A stretch of 64,000 bases of DNA from the NCBI RefSeq assembly GCF_900103735.1, contig NZ_FMXE01000023.1:1-64000 (forward strand), read 5' to 3'. The notes under the pieces were generated by a model. That model was given only the letters and a program-made list of their open reading frames with translations. It searched no databases and was not told the DNA's origin. Origin of the DNA: Algoriphagus alkaliphilus (GTDB lineage Bacteria > Bacteroidota > Bacteroidia > Cytophagales > Cyclobacteriaceae). The position numbers and the translations under genes are program-made. Each line of letters begins with the position of its first letter. Within the stretch, counting starts at the first letter, position 1. This document shows positions 54,460-61,965 of the stretch, one piece after another.

Positions 54460-54789
54460 TTATTGATACTGTTTGATGTTCAGTGATTCATCGTTTTTGA
54501 AAAACTGAGAAAGCTTTGCAAATGAGCTTTCAAAATAGCCTTCCAACATTCTCTTGATGATGAATGTTCTGTATTCATCTTTGGATACAATTGGGAAATA
54601 TTCGTGGCTTTTTCCGTAAGATTTGTGACTTACGAATCCTTTTCGCTCAAGAATTCTCACGATGGTGGAAACTGTGTTGTAGGCCGGCTTTTGCTCGGGC
54701 ATAGGGGTTAGGATATCTTTCACGAAGCCTCGCTCAATATCCCAGAGGATTTGCATGATTTCCTCTTCTGCTCTGGTTAATGGTTTCAT
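54460..54789 (-). CDS. BlaI/MecI/CopY family regulator (orphan)
   Basis: A 109-residue winged-helix protein: LTRAEEEIMQILWDIERGFV and AYNTVSTIVRILERKGFVSH are the family signature, with the recognition helix in the latter. Normally it pairs with a BlaR1/M56 metalloprotease sensor on the same transcript; none is adjacent here (the next genes are a protease and a desaturase). It may respond to an unlinked sensor or use a different signal. The target genes are unknown. Confidence 0.9.
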   Translation of the reverse strand: MKPLTRAEEEIMQILWDIERGFVKDILTPMPEQKPAYNTVSTIVRILERKGFVSHKSYGKSHEYFPIVSKDEYRTFIIKRMLEGYFESSFAKLSQFFKNDESLNIKQYQ

Positions 54790-54917
54790 AAGATGTTAAG
54801 TTTTAAATCGATAGAAAATTATTCGTTTAGTTTCTTAAATCCAAAGAAATACATAAAATATTTTTACTATTTAGTTGGTGAAAGTGTTAAAAAACTGAAT
54901 TATAATGAGATAGGAAT

Positions 54918-54951
54918 AAAAAAAAGACCACAATTTGAGGTCTTTTTTTTT
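54918..54951 (-). terminator. Desaturase terminator
   Basis: On the reverse strand AAAAAAGACC and GGTCTTTTTT form a stem around a TCAAATTGT loop, just past the desaturase stop. Confidence 0.88.
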
Positions 54952-54961
54952 GAATGTAAAA

Positions 54962-55711
54962 TTAGACAGCTTTCAACCGTATGATTCCGGTTGCGTGTAG
55001 CAATTTAACAATTGGATAAGTGGGGTCAAACTCATACCATTTGACAGCAAAATTTGGTCGATTAGGAAGTTTGTGGTGATTGTTTTGAAAAAGCTCACCT
55101 AGCATCAAGACATCCAACAAAAGCGAGTTTTTTGATTTATCGTTGTTGTCAAAATTTGCATAACCATATTTGTGTCCACTCCAGTTTACAATTGCACCAT
55201 GGACCGGACCCATTAGAAAATGAATGGGTAGAAGGAAATACATCCACCAATGAGTTCCGGCTAACTCAAATACAGAAATACTAAGTACATAGATTAATAC
55301 ATACAACAGGAGCCATCCCACTCTTACAGCCATGTTATCGGCAAATCTGTCAAACTTATTCCAGTCGGGAATATCTTTTGAAAACCGATCTTCTGGCTTG
55401 AGTTTGAAGCTAAAATAGTCGTTGTAAATATTTTTTGTTTTCCACATCATTGTGAACAGATTCTCTGTATGATGGGGACTATGAGGATCCTTGGGGGTAT
55501 CAGAGTAAGCATGATGCATTCTGTGGAGGATTGCATAGGCCCTTGGAGACAGGTATGAACTTCCTTGCCACAACCAAGTGAAGAAGTAGAAGAATTTTTC
55601 CCAGTACTTGTTCATTACAAACATTTGATGGGCGGCATACCGATGCAGGAAGAAACTCTGGCAAAACAGTGAGAAATACCAGTGAAGGAGGAAGAAGATT
55701 ATTAAAATCAC
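54962..55711 (-). CDS. Acyl-CoA/fatty acid desaturase
   Basis: A 249-residue membrane di-iron enzyme from the GTG at 55709-55711, the only start that keeps the first histidine box; a stop codon lies directly upstream. The boxes are HRYAAH, HRMHH and QNNHH. Such Bacteroidota desaturases introduce a double bond at delta-9 of membrane fatty acids. The reverse strand carries a perfect TATATTTG box at 55737-55744, likely its -7 element. Confidence 0.9.
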   Translation of the reverse strand: MILIIFFLLHWYFSLFCQSFFLHRYAAHQMFVMNKYWEKFFYFFTWLWQGSSYLSPRAYAILHRMHHAYSDTPKDPHSPHHTENLFTMMWKTKNIYNDYFSFKLKPEDRFSKDIPDWNKFDRFADNMAVRVGWLLLYVLIYVLSISVFELAGTHWWMYFLLPIHFLMGPVHGAIVNWSGHKYGYANFDNNDKSKNSLLLDVLMLGELFQNNHHKLPNRPNFAVKWYEFDPTYPIVKLLHATGIIRLKAV

Positions 55712-55736
55712 TTAGGTAATAATTAAAGTACTTTTG

Positions 55737-55744
55737 CAAATATA
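55737..55744 (-). promoter_or_regulatory. Probable -7 box of the desaturase gene
   Basis: The reverse strand reads TATATTTG, about 25 bases before the GTG start; the -33 box is not at the usual spacing. Confidence 0.5.
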
Positions 55745-55855
55745 AGACTAGATTGAGAACTTAGATTTCAAATGAAAGGTTTGTCTTTCTTTTTATCGAT
55801 GATAAAAGTCAGTTTTTACCTCATTGTAAATGAAATCCAGTCGGCATGTCTGAGG

Positions 55856-55917
55856 CAGGAAGTATGATCCCCAGATTACTGGATCATAATCTGGATTATT
55901 GCGCATCTACCTTCCTG
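55856..55917. other. Strong hairpin upstream of the holin-like gene
   Basis: CAGGAAG (55856) pairs with CTTCCTG (55911), and within it CCAGATTA (55871) pairs with TAATCTGG (55887). It lies between the desaturase promoter and a small membrane protein gene and may be a leader RNA, a regulatory site or a repeat. Confidence 0.5.
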
Positions 55918-55953
55918 TAAGCTTTATGGCTTTTTAAAACAAATAACAATCTT

Positions 55954-56310
55954 ATGAATTCAAGAAATCTAGCTGGACAAATACTTACGAAGATTCTGTT
56001 GGGTGGGATCTCTATTTTGATTGCAGACTATTTGCTGCCAGGGGTTAGCATTGATACTTGGACTACAGGCTTTATTTTGGCAGCGGTTATTATTTTGATC
56101 AATTTGACGCTTAAGCCAATTATGATATTCCTTACTTTCCCAATTACGCTGATCACCTTGGGGCTTTTTTTACTGGTCATTAATGCCTGTGTGATTCTAT
56201 TGGCGGCTTACTTTATACCAGGATTTGTTGTGGAGAGCTTTTGGTGGGCATTAGGTTTTTCTCTGGTAGTCAGTTTGATTAATGGCGTTTTCGGGAATAG
56301 TCTAGATTGA
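55954..56310 (+). CDS. Phage-holin-4-like (PF04020-type) membrane protein
   Basis: A 118-residue protein with four predicted membrane spans, typical of the phage holin family 4_2 that is widespread in bacterial chromosomes without phage genes. The LILINLTLKPIMIFLTFPIT core with the conserved NxxLKPI motif is seen as NLTLKPIM. The function is unknown. It overlaps the end of the convergent AlbA_2 gene by 9 bases and follows a 62-base hairpin. Confidence 0.85.
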   Translation: MNSRNLAGQILTKILLGGISILIADYLLPGVSIDTWTTGFILAAVIILINLTLKPIMIFLTFPITLITLGLFLLVINACVILLAAYFIPGFVVESFWWALGFSLVVSLINGVFGNSLD

Positions 56311-56751
56311 CATTGCCACCGTTCGATCATTGATACGCTTATAAGCTTTCATTTCACCGATTTTATTTTTGAAAAAAATTACCGCCGAAGGAGATTTTTT
56401 GACTTCAACAATTAGCATTGATGTTTCGCTTCCTAGTTCTGCAGACGGAAATTTTTCTTGGAAGACTTTTATTTCGTCAATTATCAATGAAGCACTTGGT
56501 GTACAAAATTCCTCATTTGAGGCTTCGATCATGTAGCGCTCTTCTTCTGGATCAATGCCGACTATTTTTTTTTGGTCGGACATTCCGACCACAATAAACC
56601 CTCCCTGTGAATTGCTAAGGGCTGAGAGAGTTTTAGCTATTTTTTCTTTTGAAGTAATTTTCAGCTTAAAATCTAGTTTTTCTCCTTCTTTTTGTTTTAA
56701 CAGGTTTTTGATAAATTCTTCATCAAATTTTGCCGATTTCATTTTATTCAT
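56302..56751 (-). CDS. AlbA_2 (Schlafen-type) domain protein
   Basis: A 149-residue protein consisting mostly of one AlbA_2 domain: EGEKLDFKLKI, then SALSNSQGGFIVVGM and IVGIDPEEERYMIE, the usual E-x-DFK plus GG(F/Y)IVVG pattern. The second ATG (nine bases in) is an alternative start. AlbA_2 domains are nucleic-acid-binding and found in stand-alone regulators and in defence proteins; no other domain is attached here, and no defence genes are adjacent. Confidence 0.85.
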   Translation of the reverse strand: MNKMKSAKFDEEFIKNLLKQKEGEKLDFKLKITSKEKIAKTLSALSNSQGGFIVVGMSDQKKIVGIDPEEERYMIEASNEEFCTPSASLIIDEIKVFQEKFPSAELGSETSMLIVEVKKSPSAVIFFKNKIGEMKAYKRINDRTVAMSI

Positions 56752-56838
56752 TTACTTTCTTATCTGATTTTAGATTCGGTTTTCGAATCAACTTCATTGC
56801 CCTATATAAACCAAATTAACTACTTGAATTTTTGAGCT

Positions 56839-57396
56839 ATGTCAGTTGCCAATCCGGGGTTTGACCCCAAAAACATTGAAAATTTAAAATCTGATTTAAA
56901 GAAGTCTGGAAAGAACTTTAAGATTATTCCAGATGAGGAGAATTCAGATGAATTTGTAAATTTTTATTTTCTAGGAATGCATGAAGGTAAAGAAGCGATT
57001 TATGACGCGGCGCTTTATACACTTCGACTTCATCATGCCAGTGAAGTGTACGAACTGGCAGAGCATGAGGCTGCCAAGAAATTTTCCAATTTCAAGGGAA
57101 TCAACTACGAAGAAGATGAGAATGGGAATATGAAACCCCTTTCAAGTGAAGAAGAAGAAATTGGTTGGTTTATTACTGAGATGATTATGGAAATGGAAGA
57201 AGAAGAAACTGTTAAAGTACAGGAGTTTATTGATATTGATACCAACCATGATTATGGAGTGGGTCTTGATGCTGCACTTAACTTGGAAGAAATTAACGAA
57301 GATGCAATTTCAAAATTCGTGAAGGAATTTAATGACGACACGATCGTCTTGGATGATACCTTGTATTCGTTTCAAACTGAAGACGATGAAGTTTGA
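56839..57396 (+). CDS. Acidic protein of unknown function
   Basis: A 185-residue, strongly acidic protein with helical stretches, for example AIYDAALYTLRLHHASEVYE and WFITEMIMEMEEEETVKVQE. No signal peptide or membrane span is present. No family was recognised. A terminator follows at 57425, so it is probably monocistronic. Confidence 0.75.
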   Translation: MSVANPGFDPKNIENLKSDLKKSGKNFKIIPDEENSDEFVNFYFLGMHEGKEAIYDAALYTLRLHHASEVYELAEHEAAKKFSNFKGINYEEDENGNMKPLSSEEEEIGWFITEMIMEMEEEETVKVQEFIDIDTNHDYGVGLDAALNLEEINEDAISKFVKEFNDDTIVLDDTLYSFQTEDDEV

Positions 57397-57424
57397 AATG
57401 AATTAAAATTCTGAACAAACCCTT

Positions 57425-57457
57425 AAAGCGCTGGTTATCCATTCAGCGTTTTTTTTT
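57425..57457 (+). terminator. Intrinsic terminator abutting the next start codon
   Basis: AAAGCGCTG pairs with CAGCGTTT (one G-U pair), followed by nine T residues that run right up to the ATG of the HDAC-like gene at 57458. Confidence 0.8.
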
Positions 57458-58360
57458 ATGCTTAAAGTTGCCTTTTCCCCATCTTATGCTCATTCTTTGC
57501 CTCTAGGACATCGGTTTCCGATGGAAAAGTATAGCCTACTACCAGAACAGTTGCTATATGAAGGAACATTAGCCAAAGAAAATTTTTTTCCCCCCGATTT
57601 TTTAGAAGAAAAATGGATTTTAAATACGCATGATAAGGATTATTACAATCGTCTCAAAAATCTTGCTTTAACGCGATCCGAAATCCGAGCAACTGGCTTT
57701 CCACTTTCCCCAGCCTTGGTTCAGCGAGAAATACAAATTGCTACAGGATCTGTTCAGGCAGCACTTTACGCTTTGGATCATGGGATCGGTATGAACATAG
57801 CCGGCGGTACACATCATGCATTTACGAACCGGGGAGAGGGCTTTTGCCTATTGAATGATATTGCGATCACGGCCAATTACCTGCTAGAAAATGAAAAAGT
57901 TAATCGGGTCTTAGTTGTGGATTTGGATGTCCATCAGGGTAACGGAACCGCAGAAATATTCAAGAATCGTTCAGATGTTTTTACATTCAGCATGCATGGA
58001 GAAAAGAATTATCCCCATCGCAAAGAGCAATCGAATTTAGACATTGGGCTAGCTGATGGTATAGCGGACGAAGAATATTTAGAGAAATTGGAACTCAATC
58101 TTCCTTTTCTTCTGAAACAGTTTTCCCCAGATTTTATCATTTATCAATGTGGTGTTGATGTGCTCTCCACCGATCAGTTGGGACGATTAAACTTGAGTCA
58201 AAATGGAGTCAGAAAACGAGATAATATGGTGCTCTCCCTGGCTAAGAATCATGAAATTCCCATCTTTTGTTGTATGGGTGGTGGATATTCCAAACAGATC
58301 AAGGTAATTATTGAGGCCCACGCCCATGTTTTTCGTTTAGCCCAAGAGCTTTATAGCTAG
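57458..58360 (+). CDS. Histone-deacetylase-fold protein
   Basis: A 300-residue zinc hydrolase of the arginase/deacetylase fold. GGTHHAF (H119, H120) is the active-site histidine pair, VVDLDVHQGNGTAEIF supplies zinc ligands D157 and H159, and IIYQCGVDVLSTDQLG the third ligand. Bacterial members deacetylate acetylated lysine in proteins such as acyl-CoA synthetases, or acetylpolyamines. A polyamine-type role may be supported by the nearby deoxyhypusine-synthase-like gene. The ATG directly follows a terminator T-run, so its promoter may overlap the hairpin. Confidence 0.88.
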   Translation: MLKVAFSPSYAHSLPLGHRFPMEKYSLLPEQLLYEGTLAKENFFPPDFLEEKWILNTHDKDYYNRLKNLALTRSEIRATGFPLSPALVQREIQIATGSVQAALYALDHGIGMNIAGGTHHAFTNRGEGFCLLNDIAITANYLLENEKVNRVLVVDLDVHQGNGTAEIFKNRSDVFTFSMHGEKNYPHRKEQSNLDIGLADGIADEEYLEKLELNLPFLLKQFSPDFIIYQCGVDVLSTDQLGRLNLSQNGVRKRDNMVLSLAKNHEIPIFCCMGGGYSKQIKVIIEAHAHVFRLAQELYS

Positions 58361-58400
58361 GAAGTTAACCGATTTTAACTTTCTGTTAACCATTCAATTC

Positions 58401-58429
58401 TTGCAAAATCAATACTTTCTATATATTTG
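58401..58429 (+). promoter_or_regulatory. Bacteroidota-type promoter for the OmpH-like gene
   Basis: TTG at 58401-58403, an 18-base spacer, then a perfect TATATTTG at 58422-58429, ending 27 bases before the GTG start at 58457. It is the clearest promoter in the window. Confidence 0.75.
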
Positions 58430-58456
58430 CGCCCTGCGAACCATAACAAATTTAAA

Positions 58457-59083
58457 GTGAAAAAAGGATTGAAAATCTTCGGAGGACTGGCACTTGCTTC
58501 TGTGCTGTTTTATTCATGTGATAAAAAAACTGCTACTACGGCGGAAGTTGAAATTTCAGGAGAAGGAATTGCTGCCAAAGACTTGAAGGTGGCTTACGTC
58601 TACACTGACTCAGTGATCAACAAGTATGATTACTTCAAAAAAATGTCTGAGGAAATCACTTCAAAAGGTAAAAGGTTTGATTCCGATCTCCAGTCCAGAG
58701 CAAGAGGTTTCGAGCAGGAAGTAGCTACTTTCCAACAAACAGGAGGAAATATGACTCCAAATCAGGCTCGAGCAAAACAAGACGAACTGGTGCAGAAGGA
58801 ACAAAATCTGATGACCTACAGAAATAACCTAATGCAGGAATTATCTGCTGATGAGGCTAAAATGATGAATGACATCTACGAGCAAGTTCAGAAATATATT
58901 AAAGAATATGCTTCCGAAAATGACATTGACCTCATCTTGAGCTACACCCGAGGCGGGGCGATGTGGTATGCAAGTGATGCCATGGATGTAACGGCCTCTG
59001 TCGTGGAAGGTTTGAATAAAAAATATTTGGCTAACCCATCAGGAGCGACTCCTGCTGCTACCGATACGACTAAAAAGAAATAA
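58457..59083 (+). CDS. OmpH/Skp-family lipoprotein
   Basis: A 208-residue protein from the GTG at 58457, since an upstream TTG would lie inside the promoter. The signal VKKGLKIFGGLALASVLFYSC is a lipoprotein signal with the cysteine followed by DKK. The mature chain has the OmpH/Skp layout: VAYVYTDSVINKYDYFKK, a long helical coiled coil, and the C-terminal DIDLILSYTRGGAMWYAS. It is a periplasmic chaperone-like protein for outer-membrane proteins, here anchored to a membrane. Confidence 0.85.
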   Translation: MKKGLKIFGGLALASVLFYSCDKKTATTAEVEISGEGIAAKDLKVAYVYTDSVINKYDYFKKMSEEITSKGKRFDSDLQSRARGFEQEVATFQQTGGNMTPNQARAKQDELVQKEQNLMTYRNNLMQELSADEAKMMNDIYEQVQKYIKEYASENDIDLILSYTRGGAMWYASDAMDVTASVVEGLNKKYLANPSGATPAATDTTKKK

Positions 59084-59105
59084 GAGGATTTTGGAATCCC
59101 AATCG

Positions 59106-59133
59106 AAAACCCGGATTTTGTCCGGGTTTTTTT
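59106..59133 (+). terminator. Intrinsic terminator
   Basis: AAACCCGGA pairs with TCCGGGTTT around TTTTG, followed by T residues; it closes the OmpH-like gene. Confidence 0.9.
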
Positions 59134-59182
59134 GTGGGTAAAATTTGGGTAATTTTGCAACTCTATTGAATATACTGACAAA

Positions 59183-60154
59183 ATGAAAATCACTGAATTT
59201 TTAAAACACAACTACCGCCACTTTAATGCGGCCGCTTTGATTGATGCAGCTGAGGGTTATAAAACTCATTTAGATAATGGCGGCAAAATGATGGTAACCT
59301 TGGCAGGTGCAATGTCTACAGCCGAGTTGGGTATTTCACTGGCTGAGATGATCCGCCAAGATAAAGTGCAAATCATATCCTGTACGGGAGCAAATCTCGA
59401 GGAGGATGTTTTTAACCTAGTGGCGCATGATTATTACGAACGTGTACCCAATTACCGTGAGTTGACGCCCGCACAGGAACAAGAACTTCTTGAACGTCAC
59501 ATGAACCGTGTGACTGATACTTGTATTCCTGAAATGGAAGCCATGCGTCGTATCGAAAATGTGATCCTCGAAGAATGGATGAAGGCAGATCAAGCCGGAG
59601 AAGCTTATTTTCCGCATGAGTTTTTCTACAAAATCCTGTTGTCAGGTAAATTGGACGCTTCTTTTCAAATCGATCCTAAAGACAGTTGGCTATTGGAAGC
59701 GGCAAAAAGAAACCTCCCAATCATTGTTCCGGGATGGGAAGATTCAACGCTTGGAAACATGTTTGCGGGACATGTGATCGCCGGAGATGTCAAAAAGGTA
59801 CATACCGTAAGGACTGGCATTGAATACATGATGTTCCTTGCTGAATGGTATACTCAAAATGCTACGGATGAAAGCACTGTTGGATTTTTCCAAATTGGCG
59901 GGGGAATTGCAGGTGATTTCCCAATCTGTGTGGTACCGATGTTGCATCAGGACTTACAGCGAACCAATGTCCCCCTTTGGGGATATTTCTGTCAAGTTTC
60001 CGATTCGACCACTTCTTATGGATCTTACTCGGGAGCCGTTCCAAATGAAAAAATTACATGGGGAAAGCTTGGACAGGACACTCCAAAGTTTATCATTGAA
60101 TCTGATGCAACCATCGTGGCGCCCTTGATATTCGCCATTGTGTTGGATCAATAA
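59183..60154 (+). CDS. Deoxyhypusine synthase-like protein
   Basis: A 323-residue NAD-dependent transferase fold. The catalytic lysine of deoxyhypusine synthase corresponds to K295 in SGAVPNEKITWGKL, matching the eukaryotic motif ending in SWGK. The NAD-binding segments (MVTLAGAMSTAELG, FQIGGGIAGDF) are present. Bacteria have no eIF5A, so the protein more likely moves aminobutyl groups between polyamines, as in homospermidine synthesis known for relatives. The stop is 2 bases from the PD40-OmpA gene. Confidence 0.9.
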   Translation: MKITEFLKHNYRHFNAAALIDAAEGYKTHLDNGGKMMVTLAGAMSTAELGISLAEMIRQDKVQIISCTGANLEEDVFNLVAHDYYERVPNYRELTPAQEQELLERHMNRVTDTCIPEMEAMRRIENVILEEWMKADQAGEAYFPHEFFYKILLSGKLDASFQIDPKDSWLLEAAKRNLPIIVPGWEDSTLGNMFAGHVIAGDVKKVHTVRTGIEYMMFLAEWYTQNATDESTVGFFQIGGGIAGDFPICVVPMLHQDLQRTNVPLWGYFCQVSDSTTSYGSYSGAVPNEKITWGKLGQDTPKFIIESDATIVAPLIFAIVLDQ

Positions 60155-60156
60155 TT

Positions 60157-61809
60157 ATGAAAAAAAATAAGCAGTTATTTCTCAAAGCAAGTGGCCTAGT
60201 GCTGCTTGCTTTTTGTTTGCAATTAAGTGCCAAGGCCCAGGAACTACGTTCGCTTTCTGGTGCTAACAGTCCAAATGACGACACTAATCCGGTTTGGATC
60301 GGAAACAACACACTTCTTTTTACACGAGCATTTCATCCCCAGAATCTGGGAGGAGTGTCTGATTCCGGAGATATCTGGGAAACTAAAAAGGATGAAACAG
60401 GAGAATGGGGAAAAGCCATTCCCCGACCTGATTTAAGTACTGCCGGTTATGATTTGGTACTGGGCCTGGAAGATGTATTGACACTTTTGATCCTGCGAAA
60501 AGAAGGAGATCAAACCTCAGTTCATCAATTCTCAAAATTTGGAACAGACTGGAATTATCTCCGAAAAGTTAATTTTCCGGACTTGAATTCATTTGAGGGC
60601 CCGGTGACCGGAAGAGTAGCAGAGGGCGGAAAGCTGATTTTTTTGGCAGGTAAAAGGCAGGGAGGATTTGGCAATGAGGATATTTATTTAAGCGAAAAAA
60701 CAGGAATTGTGGAATGGTCTGAACTTAAAAATCTCGGACCGGCAATCAATGGATTTGGACAGGAAGTGGGTCCGTTTTATGATCCGGTGGCAAAAAAACT
60801 TTATTTTTCCTCCAATTCTTACCCTGGAGCAAATGGAAAAGATATTTTTATATCGAAACGTCTTAGAGAATCTTGGGATAGTTGGAGCAAACCGGAAGTT
60901 TGGCAACAAATCAGTTCTCGAGGTTCTGAAGCTTCGATTACATTTATAAGCAAAGATGAGGTAGTTTGGACAAGTACTCAGAACAGTGACGGATACGCTG
61001 ACTTGATGACATTTTCCACTCCGGTTCCTTTGGTAATTCCAATTGAGTTTTCGGCACCGATTACAGTTTCCTCTGAACCCGAAAAACCAAAACCAACGAG
61101 GAGGCCTATTCAAGCCAATGAATCCGCATCGCGCACTGTGATCCTGCCACTTTCAGACTCCACCGAAGTTTCTCTTAAACTCCCACCAATTACTCCCATA
61201 GCAAATGAAATTCCTGAAGTGGAGTCTCCTGTAACTTGGCTGGTGATTGATGGGAAAAATAAGGTAGAATTGCCCTATACACTTACTTTTATTAATGGGG
61301 CTGAAATTGTTGATTATCAGGGAACACAGTTAGTTTCAGAATTAAAAAACAGAAGTATAAATCTGATTAAAATATCCTCGGCTGGTTATTTTCCGAAACA
61401 GGTTTTGGTTGAAAATCTGGATTTTAATACCAAAACAATAGTCTTGTTAATAAAGGCCGAGCTGGGGAGTACTGTCCTGTTGGAAGACGTAAATTTCAAA
61501 CGGGGAACCGCAGAATTAGAAGGGGAAAGCACTGAAGCCAGCTTATCGGATTTGGCTATTTTTCTGAAAGAAAATCCCCAGATAAAAATCAGAATCAATG
61601 GGCATACTGACAACGCCGGAGATCCTGGATTAAATAAACAACTCTCATTAGAACGGGCAGGAAGTGTCAGGAATTTCTTAATTGATAAAGGAGTTAATTT
61701 TGAAAATTTGAGAATATCAGGTTGGGGAGGAACTCGACCAGTCGCCTCCAATGCTACTGAAGCAGGAAGGGCAAAAAACCGAAGAGTTGAATTAGCTGTT
61801 GAACAATAA
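60157..61809 (+). CDS. PD40-OmpA family envelope protein
   Basis: A 550-residue protein with a signal peptide ending near SAKAQ. The first 290 residues are PD40/TolB-like propeller repeats (TNPVWIGNNTLLFTRAFH, KKLYFSSNSYPGANGKDIFI). A linker and a beta-rich segment follow, then the OmpA C-terminal domain, with RINGHTDNAGDPGLNKQLS and GWGGTRPVASNATEAGRAKN, that binds peptidoglycan. It links the outer membrane to the cell wall. It ends in the repeat element at 61811. Confidence 0.9.
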   Translation: MKKNKQLFLKASGLVLLAFCLQLSAKAQELRSLSGANSPNDDTNPVWIGNNTLLFTRAFHPQNLGGVSDSGDIWETKKDETGEWGKAIPRPDLSTAGYDLVLGLEDVLTLLILRKEGDQTSVHQFSKFGTDWNYLRKVNFPDLNSFEGPVTGRVAEGGKLIFLAGKRQGGFGNEDIYLSEKTGIVEWSELKNLGPAINGFGQEVGPFYDPVAKKLYFSSNSYPGANGKDIFISKRLRESWDSWSKPEVWQQISSRGSEASITFISKDEVVWTSTQNSDGYADLMTFSTPVPLVIPIEFSAPITVSSEPEKPKPTRRPIQANESASRTVILPLSDSTEVSLKLPPITPIANEIPEVESPVTWLVIDGKNKVELPYTLTFINGAEIVDYQGTQLVSELKNRSINLIKISSAGYFPKQVLVENLDFNTKTIVLLIKAELGSTVLLEDVNFKRGTAELEGESTEASLSDLAIFLKENPQIKIRINGHTDNAGDPGLNKQLSLERAGSVRNFLIDKGVNFENLRISGWGGTRPVASNATEAGRAKNRRVELAVEQ

Positions 61810-61810
61810 A

Positions 61811-61944
61811 AACTTAAAGAGGCTGTCCCAAAAGGACTGAAAGTGTCAGCCTGAGCGGAGTCCAAGGCTATTTTCAGCAAATACAGCCACATTTCGACTT
61901 CGCTCAAAGTGACAAGCAGCAGTTATGAGACAGCCATTTAAGTT
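61811..61944. mobile_element. 134-bp MITE-like palindromic element
   Basis: The left end reads AACTTAAAGAGGCTGTCCCA and the right end is its near reverse complement (AACTTAAATGGCTGTCTCA when read on the other strand). Inside, TGTCAGCCTGAGCGGAGTC on the left mirrors GACTTCGCTCAAAGTGACA on the right. The whole element can fold on itself. It has no ORF and lies between two convergent genes. Confidence 0.75.
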
Positions 61945-61965
61945 ATTTATGGTCAGATTAGAATA

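Noticed and set aside
58427..58457. TTG at 58427 as the start of the OmpH-like gene
   Set aside because: It lies inside the TATATTTG box, and GTG at 58457 gives a proper lipoprotein signal.
59183..60154. Hypusination of a translation factor
   Set aside because: Bacteria lack eIF5A; the EF-P modifying systems are unrelated to this enzyme.
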